Positions 46,703 to 56,140 of a stretch of DNA of 64,000 bases are shown here, one piece after another. Source of the stretch: Moraxellaceae bacterium. Lineage in GTDB: Bacteria; Pseudomonadota; Gammaproteobacteria; Pseudomonadales; Moraxellaceae. The position numbers and the translations under genes were made by a program. Below the pieces are notes generated by a model. It had not been told where the DNA came from and did no database searches. It was given only the letters and a program-made list of their open reading frames with translations. The number at the start of each line of letters is the position of its first letter. Positions within the stretch are counted from its first letter, which is position 1. Location of the stretch: contig JAJFBF010000001.1 of NCBI GenBank assembly GCA_020697295.1, positions 27,083 to 91,082 on the forward strand. Direction: 5' to 3'.

Positions 46703-47077
46703 GATGCCGACCTCATTCTTCTTGTAAGGTTTCGGCAACACGTCAAACGGAGGGAGTCCTGATGAGGCTTTACTCCTGCCTCAGGAGGCAACCCGACTAT
46801 CCCATGGGGACTCGTGGCTTTCCGTCCCACGATTGCTCGTGGTTTGGCGTGTCGTCCGGTTTTGTTCTGGACTTCGTCCCCCTGACAAGGGGAACTGCGA
46901 CACGCCAAAGATGTGACGTGGATTACATTTCGTCAACACATCCTCAGATAAGCGGAGGTCATTTCCTGACCTTACCGACGAGTGACATTCAAAACCGGCA
47001 TCTAAGCCAATAGCGGTAGCCTGGAGAGAGGTAAGCGGTCGTCATTTGACCCCACTTTCACCCTGCCCCAGGGGTAC
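46703..47077. other. Intergenic region upstream of lipase
   Basis: 375 bases with lower GC than the genome average. Both neighbours are on the minus strand, so it holds the lipase promoter and the 3' end region of the next gene. A small 83-codon open frame on the plus strand (46762-47013) shows no coding features. No hairpin terminator found. Confidence 0.5.
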
Positions 47078-47779
47078 TCATGCCTTCGGATAGAGCCTCT
47101 CGTCAAAGTCGCCCATCTTCACGAAGTCGAGGGGCGCGGCCTCCGGCAGGGCCGCCAGCCAGCCCCGGTAATCCTGCAGGACCTGCTCGCGCGCTTCCGG
47201 CTTGAGGTAGGGAATGTGGTAGCCGGCAAAGAAGGGCAGCACCTCCAGGCCGGTGTAGGCCAGGGTGCCGCGCAGCAGCGGCCGCAGCATGAGCTCGAGC
47301 TCGCCGTGGATGGCGCCCGGGCCAAACATGTGCTCGCGCCCGCCAAGCGTGAAGCTGAGCGCCGCCTTCTTGCCCTTGAGGCCGCCCTGGTCGTAGAAGC
47401 GCATGCCGCCATAGCAGACCCCGGAAATCAGCACGCGGTCGATCCAGCCCTTGAGGATGGCCGGCACCGAGAACCAGTAGAGGGGGAAGTTAAGGATGAT
47501 GAGGTCGGCCCGCTTGAGCTTTTCGACCTCGCCTGCAATGTCGGCGGCGATGCTGCCGGCCTCGTAGCTGAAGCGCTGCTCCAGGGCATAGACCAGGTAG
47601 TCCGGGTTCTTGCGCGTGCCGAAGTCGGCCGCGGAGGCCACCGGGTTCCAGTCCATGGCATACAGGTCCGAGACCTCCACGGCATGGCCGGCGGCGGTGA
47701 GGTCGGCAACGGCCGTCTTCAGCATGGAGGCGGTAAAGGACTGGGGCTCGGGATGGGCGTGGACGATCAGGACATTCAT
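47078..47779 (-). CDS. NAD(P)H:quinone oxidoreductase family protein (MdaB/KefF-like)
   Basis: 233 aa from ATG 47779 (an upstream ATG at 47830 is less likely). Flavodoxin-like fold: VLIVHAHPEPQSFTASM at the N-terminus, LIILNFPLYWFSVPAILKGWIDRVLISGVCYGG (flavin-binding) and KAALSFTLGGREHMFGPGAIHG. The group uses NAD(P)H and FAD/FMN to reduce quinones by two electrons. A distant relative lies at 30339-30917. Confidence 0.86.
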   Translation of the reverse strand: MNVLIVHAHPEPQSFTASMLKTAVADLTAAGHAVEVSDLYAMDWNPVASAADFGTRKNPDYLVYALEQRFSYEAGSIAADIAGEVEKLKRADLIILNFPLYWFSVPAILKGWIDRVLISGVCYGGMRFYDQGGLKGKKAALSFTLGGREHMFGPGAIHGELELMLRPLLRGTLAYTGLEVLPFFAGYHIPYLKPEAREQVLQDYRGWLAALPEAAPLDFVKMGDFDERLYPKA

Positions 47780-48119
47780 GCGGGGTCTCGGAGTGGGGCC
47801 GGAAAGGGCCGGAGGTCGGATCGGGTGCACAGCGACCGGGCAATCGCATGCACGCCCGCCAGGCAGTCCGGAGCCTGGCCCTCAGTCAGTCCGTCGGGCT
47901 GGCTGCATGGCTAGCTGGCTGCACGTAACAAACAGCCCCGGACTGTAGCAAAGCCGCCCCTGCCTTGGCACTGGCCCCGGGAGCCTGCCGCCAGGCCCGT
48001 CGCCACCTGCCCCGCCCCCGCAATCAGTGTTAAAAAGACCCCCACCCTGTAGGTCGGGCTTCAGCCGAAACCGAAGCCCGACCGGACGACCACCGCCGCC
48101 ACGCCCCCACGGAGAAACA
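47780..48119. other. Divergent intergenic region with REP-like element
   Basis: 340 bases between the divergent quinone reductase and enoyl-CoA hydratase genes, including one REP-like palindrome at 48049-48083 and CATGGCTAG-type repeats around 47905. GGAGAAACA just before 48120 is the ribosome binding site of the next gene. Confidence 0.5.
48049..48083. repeat. REP-like palindrome, GTCGGGCTTC class
   Basis: GTAGGTCGGGCTTCAG and CGAAGCCCGACC arms around a 9-base centre. Confidence 0.7.
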
Positions 48120-49007
48120 ATGAACTACACCACCCTGGACTACCGTGTCGCCGAGCGCATCCTGACCCTGACGCTCAACCGCCCCGAGCAGATGAATGCC
48201 TTCACCGTCGAGATGGCCAACGAGCTCGAGCACGCCTTCCGCCGCGCCAGCGATGACGACAGCGTCGGCGCCATCGTGGTCACCGGCGCCGGCCGCGCCT
48301 TTTGCGCGGGCATGGATCTCTCCGTGCCCGGCAACGTCTTCGGCCTCGACGAAGCACTGCAGCCGTCGATGGACGACATGGAAGAGCGCCTCGACGATCC
48401 CGCCATCCACGCCGGCGTGCGCGATACCGGCGGCCGCGTCACGCTGGCCATCTACGACTGCAAGAAGCCGGTGATCGCCGCCATCAACGGCGCCGCCGTC
48501 GGCATCGGCGCCACCATGACGCTGGCCATGGATGTCCGCCTTGCCTCCGAGAAGGCCCGCATCGGTTTTGTGTTCGGCCGCATCGGCATCGTGCCGGAAG
48601 CCTGCTCGACCTGGTTCCTGCCGCGCATCGTCGGCATGAGCCAGGCCCTGGAATGGTATTTCAGCGCCGACATCCTCGACCCGGCCGAAGCCCTGCGCGG
48701 CGGCCTGGTGAAGGCCGTGGTGGCGCCGGAGGAATTGCTCAACGAGGCCTACAAGCTCGCGCACAAGTTCGTCGACAACCGCTCGCCGGTGTCGGTCGCC
48801 TTCATGCGCCAGATGCTCTATCGCAATTCCGCGCAAACGCACCCGCGCGAGGCGCACAAGGTCGAGTCGCTGGCGATGTTCTACACCAGCATCGGCGACG
48901 GCAAGGAAGGCGTGAAATCCTTCCTGGAAAAACGCACGCCCGACTACCAGGGCCGCGCCAGCGAAATGCCGCCCTTCTATCCCTGGTGGGAACAGGACGG
49001 GGTATAA
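48120..49007 (+). CDS. Enoyl-CoA hydratase/isomerase family protein (crotonase)
   Basis: 295 aa from ATG 48120 with GGAG 6 bases upstream. Crotonase fold: ILTLTLNRPEQMNAFTVEM, the oxyanion segment GAGRAFCAGMDLS, KKPVIAAINGAAVGIGATMTLAMDVRLAS and FGRIGIVPEACSTWFLPRIVG (second oxyanion/Glu region). The Glu of GIVPEA fits the acid/base site of hydratases. C-terminal helices with SFLEKRTPDYQG complete the family. Likely acts on acyl-CoA substrates; exact substrate unknown. Confidence 0.88.
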   Translation: MNYTTLDYRVAERILTLTLNRPEQMNAFTVEMANELEHAFRRASDDDSVGAIVVTGAGRAFCAGMDLSVPGNVFGLDEALQPSMDDMEERLDDPAIHAGVRDTGGRVTLAIYDCKKPVIAAINGAAVGIGATMTLAMDVRLASEKARIGFVFGRIGIVPEACSTWFLPRIVGMSQALEWYFSADILDPAEALRGGLVKAVVAPEELLNEAYKLAHKFVDNRSPVSVAFMRQMLYRNSAQTHPREAHKVESLAMFYTSIGDGKEGVKSFLEKRTPDYQGRASEMPPFYPWWEQDGV

Positions 49008-49018
49008 CAGCGCCCGGC

Positions 49019-50077
49019 CTACAGGCTCATCTTTTCGCTGAACAGGCCCTTCTCGCCGGTGCGGCCCAGCCAGTCGCCGATATCGATATGGTAGCCGCGT
49101 TTTTTCAGCGCATTGCCGAGCGCAAACAGGTAGGCCGTGTCGGGCATGCCGGTGGTGAAGAGCACGCTGATCTCGCGGCCGAGCGCGGTAAAGGGCCGCG
49201 CCAGCAACTGCAATTCGCTGCCCTCGTCGGGCCCCTCGATATACAGCGCCTTGCTCTGGCAACGCAGCACCGCGCGAAAATTCTTCTCCTCCACGCTCTT
49301 GATGCGCACCTTGCCCGGGTCCGGCTGCAGCAGGCCCATGGCCTCCATCTGCGTGAACATGGGGCCGTGGATGTCCTTGTTGAAATACCCCGCCGCCTCC
49401 AGCGAGATAAAACCGCCGAGGTCGAGGCGCATCATGAAGCGCAGCGTGGTCATGTCCGCCTTCGAGACGGTATTGAGCCAGCCCAGCGTGCGCAGGTTGT
49501 GCGAGCCGGGCTGGCGCACTTCATCGACCAGCACCCGCGCCCACATCTCCTGGAAATCGGTGGCCACGGCGCGCGCCGCCGCCTCCTTCCAGCGCAACAA
49601 CCAGTCGGCGTCGACCGCGCGATCGGACATGGCCTCGAGCTCGACCGTCTCCACCAGCATGTCGGCCCGCAAGCCGATGCGGCGGACGTTAAGCGAATGC
49701 CGCAGCGCCTGGATCTCGGCCTCCAGGCGCACCTTGTTCAGGGCGTCCTGCACCGTCGGCACCTTGAGGTCGGCCAGGGGATCCTCCTCGGCCTGCTCGA
49801 TGAAGGAGCTGAACTTGATGGTCGAGATGTAGTCGTCCTCAGGCGCATCAACGAGTTCGCCTTTGGAGTTGAAGACCTTGCGTCCGGCATGCAGGCCATC
49901 CAGATCGGCCAGCATGCCCTCGATGGCCTTGAGCTCGGCGGTGCGCACCTCGGCGGTGCTGCGCTTGTCGCTCTTCTGGCGCCAGGGCGGCAGGAGCGCG
50001 GAGTCACCGCCGCCAAAAAGGGTCTGCCAGAGCTTGTCGGCCAGCTTCTGGCGCAGGGAGGAGGGATCGGCGGTCAT
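49019..50077 (-). CDS. DUF2806-like protein
   Basis: 352 aa from ATG 50077. The middle segment DWLLRWKEAAARAVATDFQEMWARVLVDEVRQPGSHNLRTLGWLNTVSKAD resembles DUF2806 proteins (consensus ...W--KIL-GEI--PGSFSLRTL--L...). No membrane segment or signal; N-terminal half largely helical and charged. The C-terminal IDIGDWLGRTGEKG and VLFTTGMPDTAYLFALGNALKKRGY form an alpha/beta fold. Function unknown. Convergent with the crotonase gene, 11 bases between stops. Confidence 0.75.
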   Translation of the reverse strand: MTADPSSLRQKLADKLWQTLFGGGDSALLPPWRQKSDKRSTAEVRTAELKAIEGMLADLDGLHAGRKVFNSKGELVDAPEDDYISTIKFSSFIEQAEEDPLADLKVPTVQDALNKVRLEAEIQALRHSLNVRRIGLRADMLVETVELEAMSDRAVDADWLLRWKEAAARAVATDFQEMWARVLVDEVRQPGSHNLRTLGWLNTVSKADMTTLRFMMRLDLGGFISLEAAGYFNKDIHGPMFTQMEAMGLLQPDPGKVRIKSVEEKNFRAVLRCQSKALYIEGPDEGSELQLLARPFTALGREISVLFTTGMPDTAYLFALGNALKKRGYHIDIGDWLGRTGEKGLFSEKMSL

Positions 50078-50213
50078 GGCAGCGTCCGGGAATGCGTTTG
50101 ACCGGCAGGGAAGAGCCGGCAGCCGCCATTGATGCACGTCAACGCAAAAAAATGGAGTCCCGGCACCCTGTTCTCAGACCACTGTGGCCTGACAGCAGAC
50201 GGAAAACAGACTT

Positions 50214-51011
50214 ATGCGAAAAATCCTCCTGGCGGGCGGCGCGGCAGCCCTGCTCCTGGCCGGTTGCGACGGCGAGACCCATCCTGTCCAGACCATCACC
50301 CCGCCCGACACGGCCGAGGGCCTCTGGGGGGGCGTCTTCAGCATCAGCACCGATCCGGTCGCCAATACCCGCGCCTTCCATGCGCTGGTGACGCCCGACG
50401 GCCAGCTCTGGCTGGCCTACAGCCAGGCCGGCGGCAGCCCGCTGGCCGGCATCGTGCAGGGCACCGGCGCCTCGGACAGCAGCACCCACAGCTACGCGGG
50501 CAGCAACCTGACCGAACGCAACGCCGTCCTCAGCCTGAGCGCGCCCCTGGCCGCCGTCTATGTCGCGCAAAGCAAGCTGGGCGGAAACCTCACGACCAAC
50601 GCCGGCGGCCTGCGCACGCTGAGCCTGAACCCCGCCTTCGCCGTGAACTACGATCTTGCCTACGATCAGGGCCCGGCCACCCTGCCCCTCGCGCCCCTCA
50701 GCACCAGCGGCACGGGCCTGGCCGGCAGTGGCACGCTGCCGGTCAGCCTTGTGCTCGACAGTGGCGCCGCGAATCCGGCCCAGGTGCTGGTGGGTCAGGC
50801 CGGTACCGTGGGCGACTACTGCTACTTCACCAGCCCGGTCGTGGCCGCCGCCGCGGGACAGTACTTTGAGGTCACCCTCACCTTCACCGGGGGCGCGCCC
50901 TGCACCAGTCGCGGCCTCAACGGCAGCGTCACCGGCACGCTGTTCACCGCCACCACCGGCAAGATCGTGCTGGTCACCAGCGGCGGCGTCTTCGGCTTCC
51001 TGGAGGATTGA
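50214..51011 (+). CDS. Putative lipoprotein, first of three paralogues
   Basis: 265 aa; lipobox LLLAGC at residue 18. Mature protein is beta-rich with the family pattern AEGLWGGVFSIS ... FHALVTPDGQLWLAYSQ and later CYFTSPVV and CTSRGLNGSVTGTLF. Resembles the lipoproteins at 51381 and 52735 in order and in the G-x-W-x-G, PDG-x-x-W-x-x-Y and two-Cys motifs. It is the most divergent of the three. Function unknown. Confidence 0.72.
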   Translation: MRKILLAGGAAALLLAGCDGETHPVQTITPPDTAEGLWGGVFSISTDPVANTRAFHALVTPDGQLWLAYSQAGGSPLAGIVQGTGASDSSTHSYAGSNLTERNAVLSLSAPLAAVYVAQSKLGGNLTTNAGGLRTLSLNPAFAVNYDLAYDQGPATLPLAPLSTSGTGLAGSGTLPVSLVLDSGAANPAQVLVGQAGTVGDYCYFTSPVVAAAAGQYFEVTLTFTGGAPCTSRGLNGSVTGTLFTATTGKIVLVTSGGVFGFLED

Positions 51012-51380
<369 letters not shown>

Positions 51381-52184
51381 ATGACAAAGACAAGGACAGT
51401 CTTCACCCTGGGCGGCTTCGCGACCGCCCTCCTGCTGGCCGCCTGTGGCGGCGGCTCGGGCAGCACCGAGAGCCCCAACACCATCACCCCCGGCCCCGTC
51501 GCCACCGCCAGCGAGGGCAGCTGGACCGGCAGCATCGACACGCCCCAGCCCGAAAGTCGCGGCCTGCGCGCCGTGATCCTCCCCGACGGCCGCTTCTGGA
51601 TGACCTACACCGGCGCCGACAGCGGCAGTGTCGCCGGCATCGTGCAAGGCCAGGGGGCGTTGAGCGGCACCACCTTCACCGCCACCGACGCCACCTTGCT
51701 CAGCCTTGAGGATGACCTCTCCACCCGTGTCGACCTGGCCGCCGGCGCCGTGGCGCAAAGCTCGCTGACCGGCACCCTCACCCTCGCCGGCGACGCGCCC
51801 GCCGTGAACCTGCCCAGCCCCGCGCAATTCAGCGCGCTGTACCAGCTTTCCTCCGGCCAGACCCTGACCCTCGCCGACCTCGCCGGCGTTTACAGCGGCG
51901 ACATCACCACCGCCACCGGCGTCGACACCGCCACCGTGACCATCGCCCCCGATGGCACCTTGAGCGGCAGCAACAGCGCCGGCTGCAGCCTGGCCGGCAA
52001 CACCGTGGCGCCTGCGGGCGGCAATGTCTTCACCGTCAGCCTGCACTTTGGCGACGAGGCGGCCTGCGGCGCCAACCAGGCGATCGCCGCCGAGGGCGTC
52101 CTCACCCTCTCGACCGCGCAGGTCACCGTGCTCGCGCTCGACAGCAGCAAAACCAACAGCTTTATCTTCAACGGCAGCAAATAG
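51381..52184 (+). CDS. Putative lipoprotein, second of three paralogues
   Basis: 267 aa from ATG 51381, 7 bases behind AAGGAG; the ATG at 51375 is too close to that site. Lipobox LLAAC followed by GGGSGSTES. Mature protein: EGSWTGSIDTPQPESRGLRAVILPDGRFWMTYTG, LSLEDDLSTRVDL, SPAQFSALYQLSSGQTLTLADLAGVYSGD and GSNSAGCSLAGN. Nearly the same arrangement as the protein at 52735, which shares its leader sequence, so recent duplication is likely. Envelope lipoprotein of unknown role. Confidence 0.75.
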   Translation: MTKTRTVFTLGGFATALLLAACGGGSGSTESPNTITPGPVATASEGSWTGSIDTPQPESRGLRAVILPDGRFWMTYTGADSGSVAGIVQGQGALSGTTFTATDATLLSLEDDLSTRVDLAAGAVAQSSLTGTLTLAGDAPAVNLPSPAQFSALYQLSSGQTLTLADLAGVYSGDITTATGVDTATVTIAPDGTLSGSNSAGCSLAGNTVAPAGGNVFTVSLHFGDEAACGANQAIAAEGVLTLSTAQVTVLALDSSKTNSFIFNGSK

Positions 52185-52210
52185 GCGCGATCAACCGTCC
52201 ATTACCGCAT

Positions 52211-52228
52211 GTCGGGATTTATCCCGGC
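52211..52228. repeat. REP-like palindrome, GTCGGGAT class
   Basis: GTCGGGATTTATCCCGGC, one mismatch from the 24747 copy. Confidence 0.65.
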
Positions 52229-52284
52229 TGAAAATAGAAAGAACGCCGTACTGGCACAAGCTCCAAAAGCTGCAGATTTTTTTT

Positions 52285-52326
52285 CAGGAGCGCCCTCCCC
52301 CAGAGCAGGGGCGCTCCTGTTTTTTT
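52285..52326 (+). terminator. Intrinsic terminator after second lipoprotein
   Basis: 11-bp stem CAGGAGCGCCC ... GGGCGCTCCTG followed by TTTTTTT, about 100 bases after the stop. Confidence 0.9.
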
Positions 52327-52461
52327 CCGCCCTGCTCGCCACGCTTCCACGCCCCCGTGTGCCTTCACCTCCCCCGTTCCACTTACCTGACTTGCCCATG
52401 CCGGCCCTCTGCTGCGCTGCCTTCGCGCCGCGACCCGCCCCCCACCATCTACACCTTCGCC

Positions 52462-52483
52462 CTCGAACTCGAACTCGAACTCG
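52462..52483. repeat. Tandem hexamer repeat (CTCGAA)
   Basis: Three and two-thirds copies of CTCGAA in the intergenic region. Confidence 0.75.
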
Positions 52484-52734
52484 CCAATTTCCCCCGCCCC
52501 TGCCCACGCAACACCTTTTACTCACGAACCATCCACTACAACAAAAGCGCAAAGCACCCGGACAAACTGGCGACAGAGATCAGGGTCATCCGCAACAACT
52601 CATAGCTCATCTCAGCTAAGTGTCTGAACGCGATGCGTCGCAAATTGGTTATTTGGTTTGTCAGGCGCCACCGCGGCCGCCGGCGCCATCTATGCTCCCG
52701 CTACGCCTCATGGAGAGGCGAAGGAGAAGCTGTT

Positions 52735-53571
52735 ATGACAAGGAAGGTCCTCACCCTCAGCGCCCTTGGCGCCATCCTGCTGTTGTCCGGTTGCGGCAGC
52801 GACTCAGACTCGGGCATCGACGCCCCCGGCGCGACTACCCCGCCGCCCACCACCACTCCCGCCGCCGGCGTCCAGGGCACCTGGCGCGGCTCCATCAATT
52901 CGCCGACACCGAGCAGCCGCCTGCTCGAAACCATCGTGCTCAGCGATGGCACGGTGTGGATGGCCTACTCCAACGCCAACGACCCGACGCAGACCGATGC
53001 CCTCCTCAATGCCGCCGGCATCATCAAGGGCAACGGCACGCCCGACGACACCGCCCGCACCCTCAACATCACCAACGCGCGCCAGCTGAGCCTGGAGGAC
53101 GACGTCCGCGTCGGTGTCGACATCAACGCCAGCTTCGTCACCGGCAGCTCCCTCAGCGGCAGCATCACGCGCGACGAAGGCCCAGGCAGCACCGCCCTGC
53201 CCTCGCCCGCCGACTTCAGCTCGCTCTACCGAATGGCCTACAACAACAACTACACGCTGCAGCACCTGGCCGGCACCTACCAGGGCTCCCTCAGCACCAC
53301 GCTCGGCAAGAACAGCGCCACCCTGACCATCGCCGAAACCGGCGCCATTACCGGCAGCAACAACACCGGCTGCACCCTGACCGGCACCGCCACCCAGCGC
53401 GACCGCGGCAACGTCTTCGACCTGGCCCTGACCTTCGGCGCCGAGGCGAGCTGCGGCACCAACGCCAGCACCGAAATGGAAGGTGTGGTCTCGCTGGAGT
53501 CCAGCCGCATCGGCGCGCTCGCCGTTGACGACGACATGCGCAAGGCCTTCATCTTCGCCGGCAACCGCTGA
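52735..53571 (+). CDS. Putative lipoprotein, third of three paralogues
   Basis: 278 aa from ATG 52735, 8 bases behind AAGGAG. Lipobox LLLSGC. Mature protein: GTWRGSINSPTPSSRLLETIVLSDGTVWMAYSN, LSLEDDVRVGVDI, LPSPADFSSLYRMAYNNNYTLQHLAGTYQGS and GSNNTGCTLTGT, a near repeat of the protein at 51381. It shares the upstream leader, so the two genes appear to have duplicated together with their control region. Confidence 0.75.
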   Translation: MTRKVLTLSALGAILLLSGCGSDSDSGIDAPGATTPPPTTTPAAGVQGTWRGSINSPTPSSRLLETIVLSDGTVWMAYSNANDPTQTDALLNAAGIIKGNGTPDDTARTLNITNARQLSLEDDVRVGVDINASFVTGSSLSGSITRDEGPGSTALPSPADFSSLYRMAYNNNYTLQHLAGTYQGSLSTTLGKNSATLTIAETGAITGSNNTGCTLTGTATQRDRGNVFDLALTFGAEASCGTNASTEMEGVVSLESSRIGALAVDDDMRKAFIFAGNR

Positions 53572-53585
53572 TCAACCCCGCCTTC

Positions 53586-53622
53586 AAGGGCGTCCTCCCG
53601 GAGCGGGACGCCCTTGTTTTTT
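53586..53622 (+). terminator. Intrinsic terminator after third lipoprotein
   Basis: Stem AAGGGCGTCC ... GGACGCCCTT followed by GTTTTTT, 14 bases after the stop. Confidence 0.92.
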
Positions 53623-53724
53623 CACAGGCAACTGGCTCTACTCAGGCAGCCGCCGGCCTGGGTGGCAGGCCACTTGCAGGGATTGCGCAGGGTTTGAAAC
53701 AGGCAATGACCAGGTTTCGCGCGC

Positions 53725-54771
53725 ATGTCCCTCCCGCAACGTCGCTTCTTCCTTCTCCCCGTGCTGCTGCTCGCGCCGCTGACCCTGGCCGCGCCCACGA
53801 CCGCCTCACCTGAGCCTGCACAACCTGCAACGGCGGAGCACGCCACGCCCCTGGCCAGCCCCGCCCCCGGCCCAACCTCGCCGCCCGCACTGGCAGCCAC
53901 CGCCGGCACCGCCTCGCCGCCGCCCCGCGCCGAACTGCTCTGGGAAATCGACCCCTACTACTCCAGCGCCGCGCTCGAAATCCCGCTCACGGAACTGCCC
54001 CTGCCCGATGGCGGGCAGCTCCCGGAGATCGAGGTCTACACCCGGCTGCTGCGCGACTCCCTGCGGCCCCGTCTGCTCCTGCTCGAGGCCAGCGTCTACC
54101 CGCTGCCCATCCTCGGCACCTGGTACAAGCGCAAGGATCCCGGGCACTACGACGAGTTCCAGGTCGGCACCCTCGGCAACAACCAGCTCAACCTCCTCGA
54201 TGGCGTCACCGCCGGCTTCCAGGAACCCTGGGCGCTGTCGGCCTTTATCGGCAGCGGCATGCAGTTCACCCGCGAAGGCCAGGCTTCGAGTGCGCGCAAC
54301 CGCGGCTACATGGGCTATCTCGTGTCCTATGGCGCCCGGCATATCCACAACAATGTGCTGATCGACGACAACTGGTGGGAGCTCGAGTGGAAGCTCAAGG
54401 GCGAGCGCGAGTTCCGGGAAGAGGAGCTGCACTGGAGCTTCCGCATGGGCGTCAAGAACCATGGCCACCCCGAGATCGCCGACGTGGGCTATATCGGCCT
54501 GCGCCGCAGCAACCTCAATTACGAGAACATCTGGCTCAGCCTGCTCAACAACTCCGACCTGGAGCTGCTCACCGAAATCGACCGCCACAGCGGCCGCTAC
54601 CTGCGCCAGGAAGCCATCATCGGACGCAAGCTGCCCCTGCGGCGCTGGCGCGTGGCGCTTTCACTCGATATCGGCGTGATCTATGAGGATCAGCGCAAAT
54701 ACACCGGCGCCCTGAGCGATCCGTCAGCCGACACCCTGACTTTCGTGCTGCGCCCCCACCTGCGCTTCTGA
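53725..54771 (+). CDS. Putative outer-membrane beta-barrel protein
   Basis: 348 aa. Signal peptide (LLAPLTLAAPT), then a Pro/Ala-rich linker to residue 65, then a beta-rich region of alternating hydrophobic/aromatic strands: YTRLLRDSLRPRLLLLEASVYPLPILG, WALSAFIGSGMQFT, GYMGYLVSYGARHIHNNVLIDDNWWELEWKLKG and others. The last strand ends in RPHLRF with a C-terminal Phe, as in Bam-recognised outer-membrane proteins. No family was recognised; the linker-barrel layout is the evidence. Confidence 0.68.
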   Translation: MSLPQRRFFLLPVLLLAPLTLAAPTTASPEPAQPATAEHATPLASPAPGPTSPPALAATAGTASPPPRAELLWEIDPYYSSAALEIPLTELPLPDGGQLPEIEVYTRLLRDSLRPRLLLLEASVYPLPILGTWYKRKDPGHYDEFQVGTLGNNQLNLLDGVTAGFQEPWALSAFIGSGMQFTREGQASSARNRGYMGYLVSYGARHIHNNVLIDDNWWELEWKLKGEREFREEELHWSFRMGVKNHGHPEIADVGYIGLRRSNLNYENIWLSLLNNSDLELLTEIDRHSGRYLRQEAIIGRKLPLRRWRVALSLDIGVIYEDQRKYTGALSDPSADTLTFVLRPHLRF

Positions 54772-54916
54772 GGCTGGCACTGTGAGCCCGTTCACATAAG
54801 CCGCCACCCCGCCCGCGCGCCGGCGTGAAAATCCCGCACCCGGTCCGGCGGATGGTTGCCGCTATGGCGCCCCCTCCTTATTCTCGGCCAACAACACCCG
54901 CCGCCCAGGCCCGCCC

Positions 54917-56140
54917 ATGTCATCATTCGCCCCTTCTGCCTCCCTCTCTGCCGATGAGGAGGCCGCCCTCAAGGCCGCCCTGCAGACGCCCGGACTGCTG
55001 CGAAAGCTGCCCGCCCCGGTCGAGCGTGATTTCCGCCGCCATTACCAGTCCCGCAGCAACGACCTGCTGCGGCGCTATGCCCTGCCCTTGCTGATCCTCA
55101 ACTCCCTGGCGCTGCTGCCGGTCTATCTATTCCGGCAGGACTCCTCGCTGATTCCCTGGCTGCTCTTTGGCGGCGCCCCCATGGCGACCGCGCTGCTGCT
55201 GCTGGCGATCTCCGCCCACCTGCCCGACCTGGACGACTTCCTCGACGTGCTGATGAGCGTTGCGCTCTTCGCCTGCCTGCTGGCCGCCCTGTTCTGCTCG
55301 ATGTACCTCGACGGCCAGTATTTCGGGAATTTCTCCAAGTTCCTCACCATCTACGTGCTGGTCGCCTCCTTTGCCATCCTGCAGGAGCCGGTGCGCATGG
55401 CCACTCCGGTCTCCCTCGGCGCACTGCTGGCGGCCATCCTGCTCGCCTGGGCCGCGGGCACGCCGCCCTTCTGGCTGGAGGTTGTCTATTACGCCATCGT
55501 GCCCCTGCTGATGTGCACGGTCACCGGCTACAGCATGGAGTCCTCGGAGCGCCGCAGTTTTGTACAGCGCCGACTGATCGAGCGCGAAGCGGCGCAGCTC
55601 GCGCAGATGCATGCCGAAGCGGAAGCCAGCATGCGCCAGCAACGCTACCAGGCCGAATTCCTGGCCCTGATCGGCGGCAACCACTCGCTCAAGGAACTGT
55701 TCACCCGCACCCTGCGCTTCCTGGTCGAGCACACCGGCGCCCAGGTGGCGGCCGGCTACCATCTGGGCTCGCGCGGACAGCTGCGCCGTGTCGCCGGCTG
55801 GGCCCTGGACGGCGCCAGCCAGCAACTTGAAAAGAAGGAACTGGAGCCGGGCGCCACCCTCATGGGGCCGGCCCTGGACAGCGGGGAAATGCTGCAGCTG
55901 CGCCAGATACGGGCTGACTACCTGAATGTCGACCTGGCCATGGGCAACCTGCCCTGCGCCTCCCTGCTGATCCTGCCCATCGTCCTGGCGGGCCGCCCCC
56001 TGGCCGTGATCGAGCTCGGCAAGGTCACCGACTTCTCCCCCGAAGAGGCCGCCAACGCCAACGCCATCCGGACCCACCTCGCCTACGCGGTCTCCACCGC
56101 CAACGCCCGCGAAATCGCGCTGCGCGCCACCACGGCCTGA
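54917..56140 (+). CDS. Membrane protein with C-terminal GAF domain, no output domain
   Basis: 407 aa. An N-terminal cytoplasmic stretch is followed by six hydrophobic segments between residues 55 and 205. A coiled-coil linker (IEREAAQLAQMHAEAEASMRQQRY) leads to a GAF-like domain (about 245-400): LFTRTLRFLVEHTGAQVAAGYHLG, RRVAGWAL, and LPCASLLILPIVLAGRPLAVIELGKVTDFSPEEAANANAI. This is the layout of sensor proteins, but no GGDEF, EAL, HD or kinase domain follows. It may be a stand-alone signal binder or a truncated sensor. The 3' end is overlapped by the antisense GST-like gene. Confidence 0.75.
   Translation: MSSFAPSASLSADEEAALKAALQTPGLLRKLPAPVERDFRRHYQSRSNDLLRRYALPLLILNSLALLPVYLFRQDSSLIPWLLFGGAPMATALLLLAISAHLPDLDDFLDVLMSVALFACLLAALFCSMYLDGQYFGNFSKFLTIYVLVASFAILQEPVRMATPVSLGALLAAILLAWAAGTPPFWLEVVYYAIVPLLMCTVTGYSMESSERRSFVQRRLIEREAAQLAQMHAEAEASMRQQRYQAEFLALIGGNHSLKELFTRTLRFLVEHTGAQVAAGYHLGSRGQLRRVAGWALDGASQQLEKKELEPGATLMGPALDSGEMLQLRQIRADYLNVDLAMGNLPCASLLILPIVLAGRPLAVIELGKVTDFSPEEAANANAIRTHLAYAVSTANAREIALRATTA

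Larger units (their letters stand above)
52185..52734. other. Intergenic region with REP, terminator, hexamer repeat and conserved leader
   Basis: 550 bases. In order: REP-like palindrome 52211-52228; terminator 52285-52326; a CT-rich stretch; the tandem hexamer CTCGAA at 52462-52483; AT-rich patch 52510-52615; and the leader block 52640-52729 shared with the preceding paralogue. Confidence 0.7.

Noticed and set aside
46762..47013. 83-codon frame upstream of the lipase
   Set aside because: No ribosome binding site or recognisable protein features; lies in the lipase promoter region.
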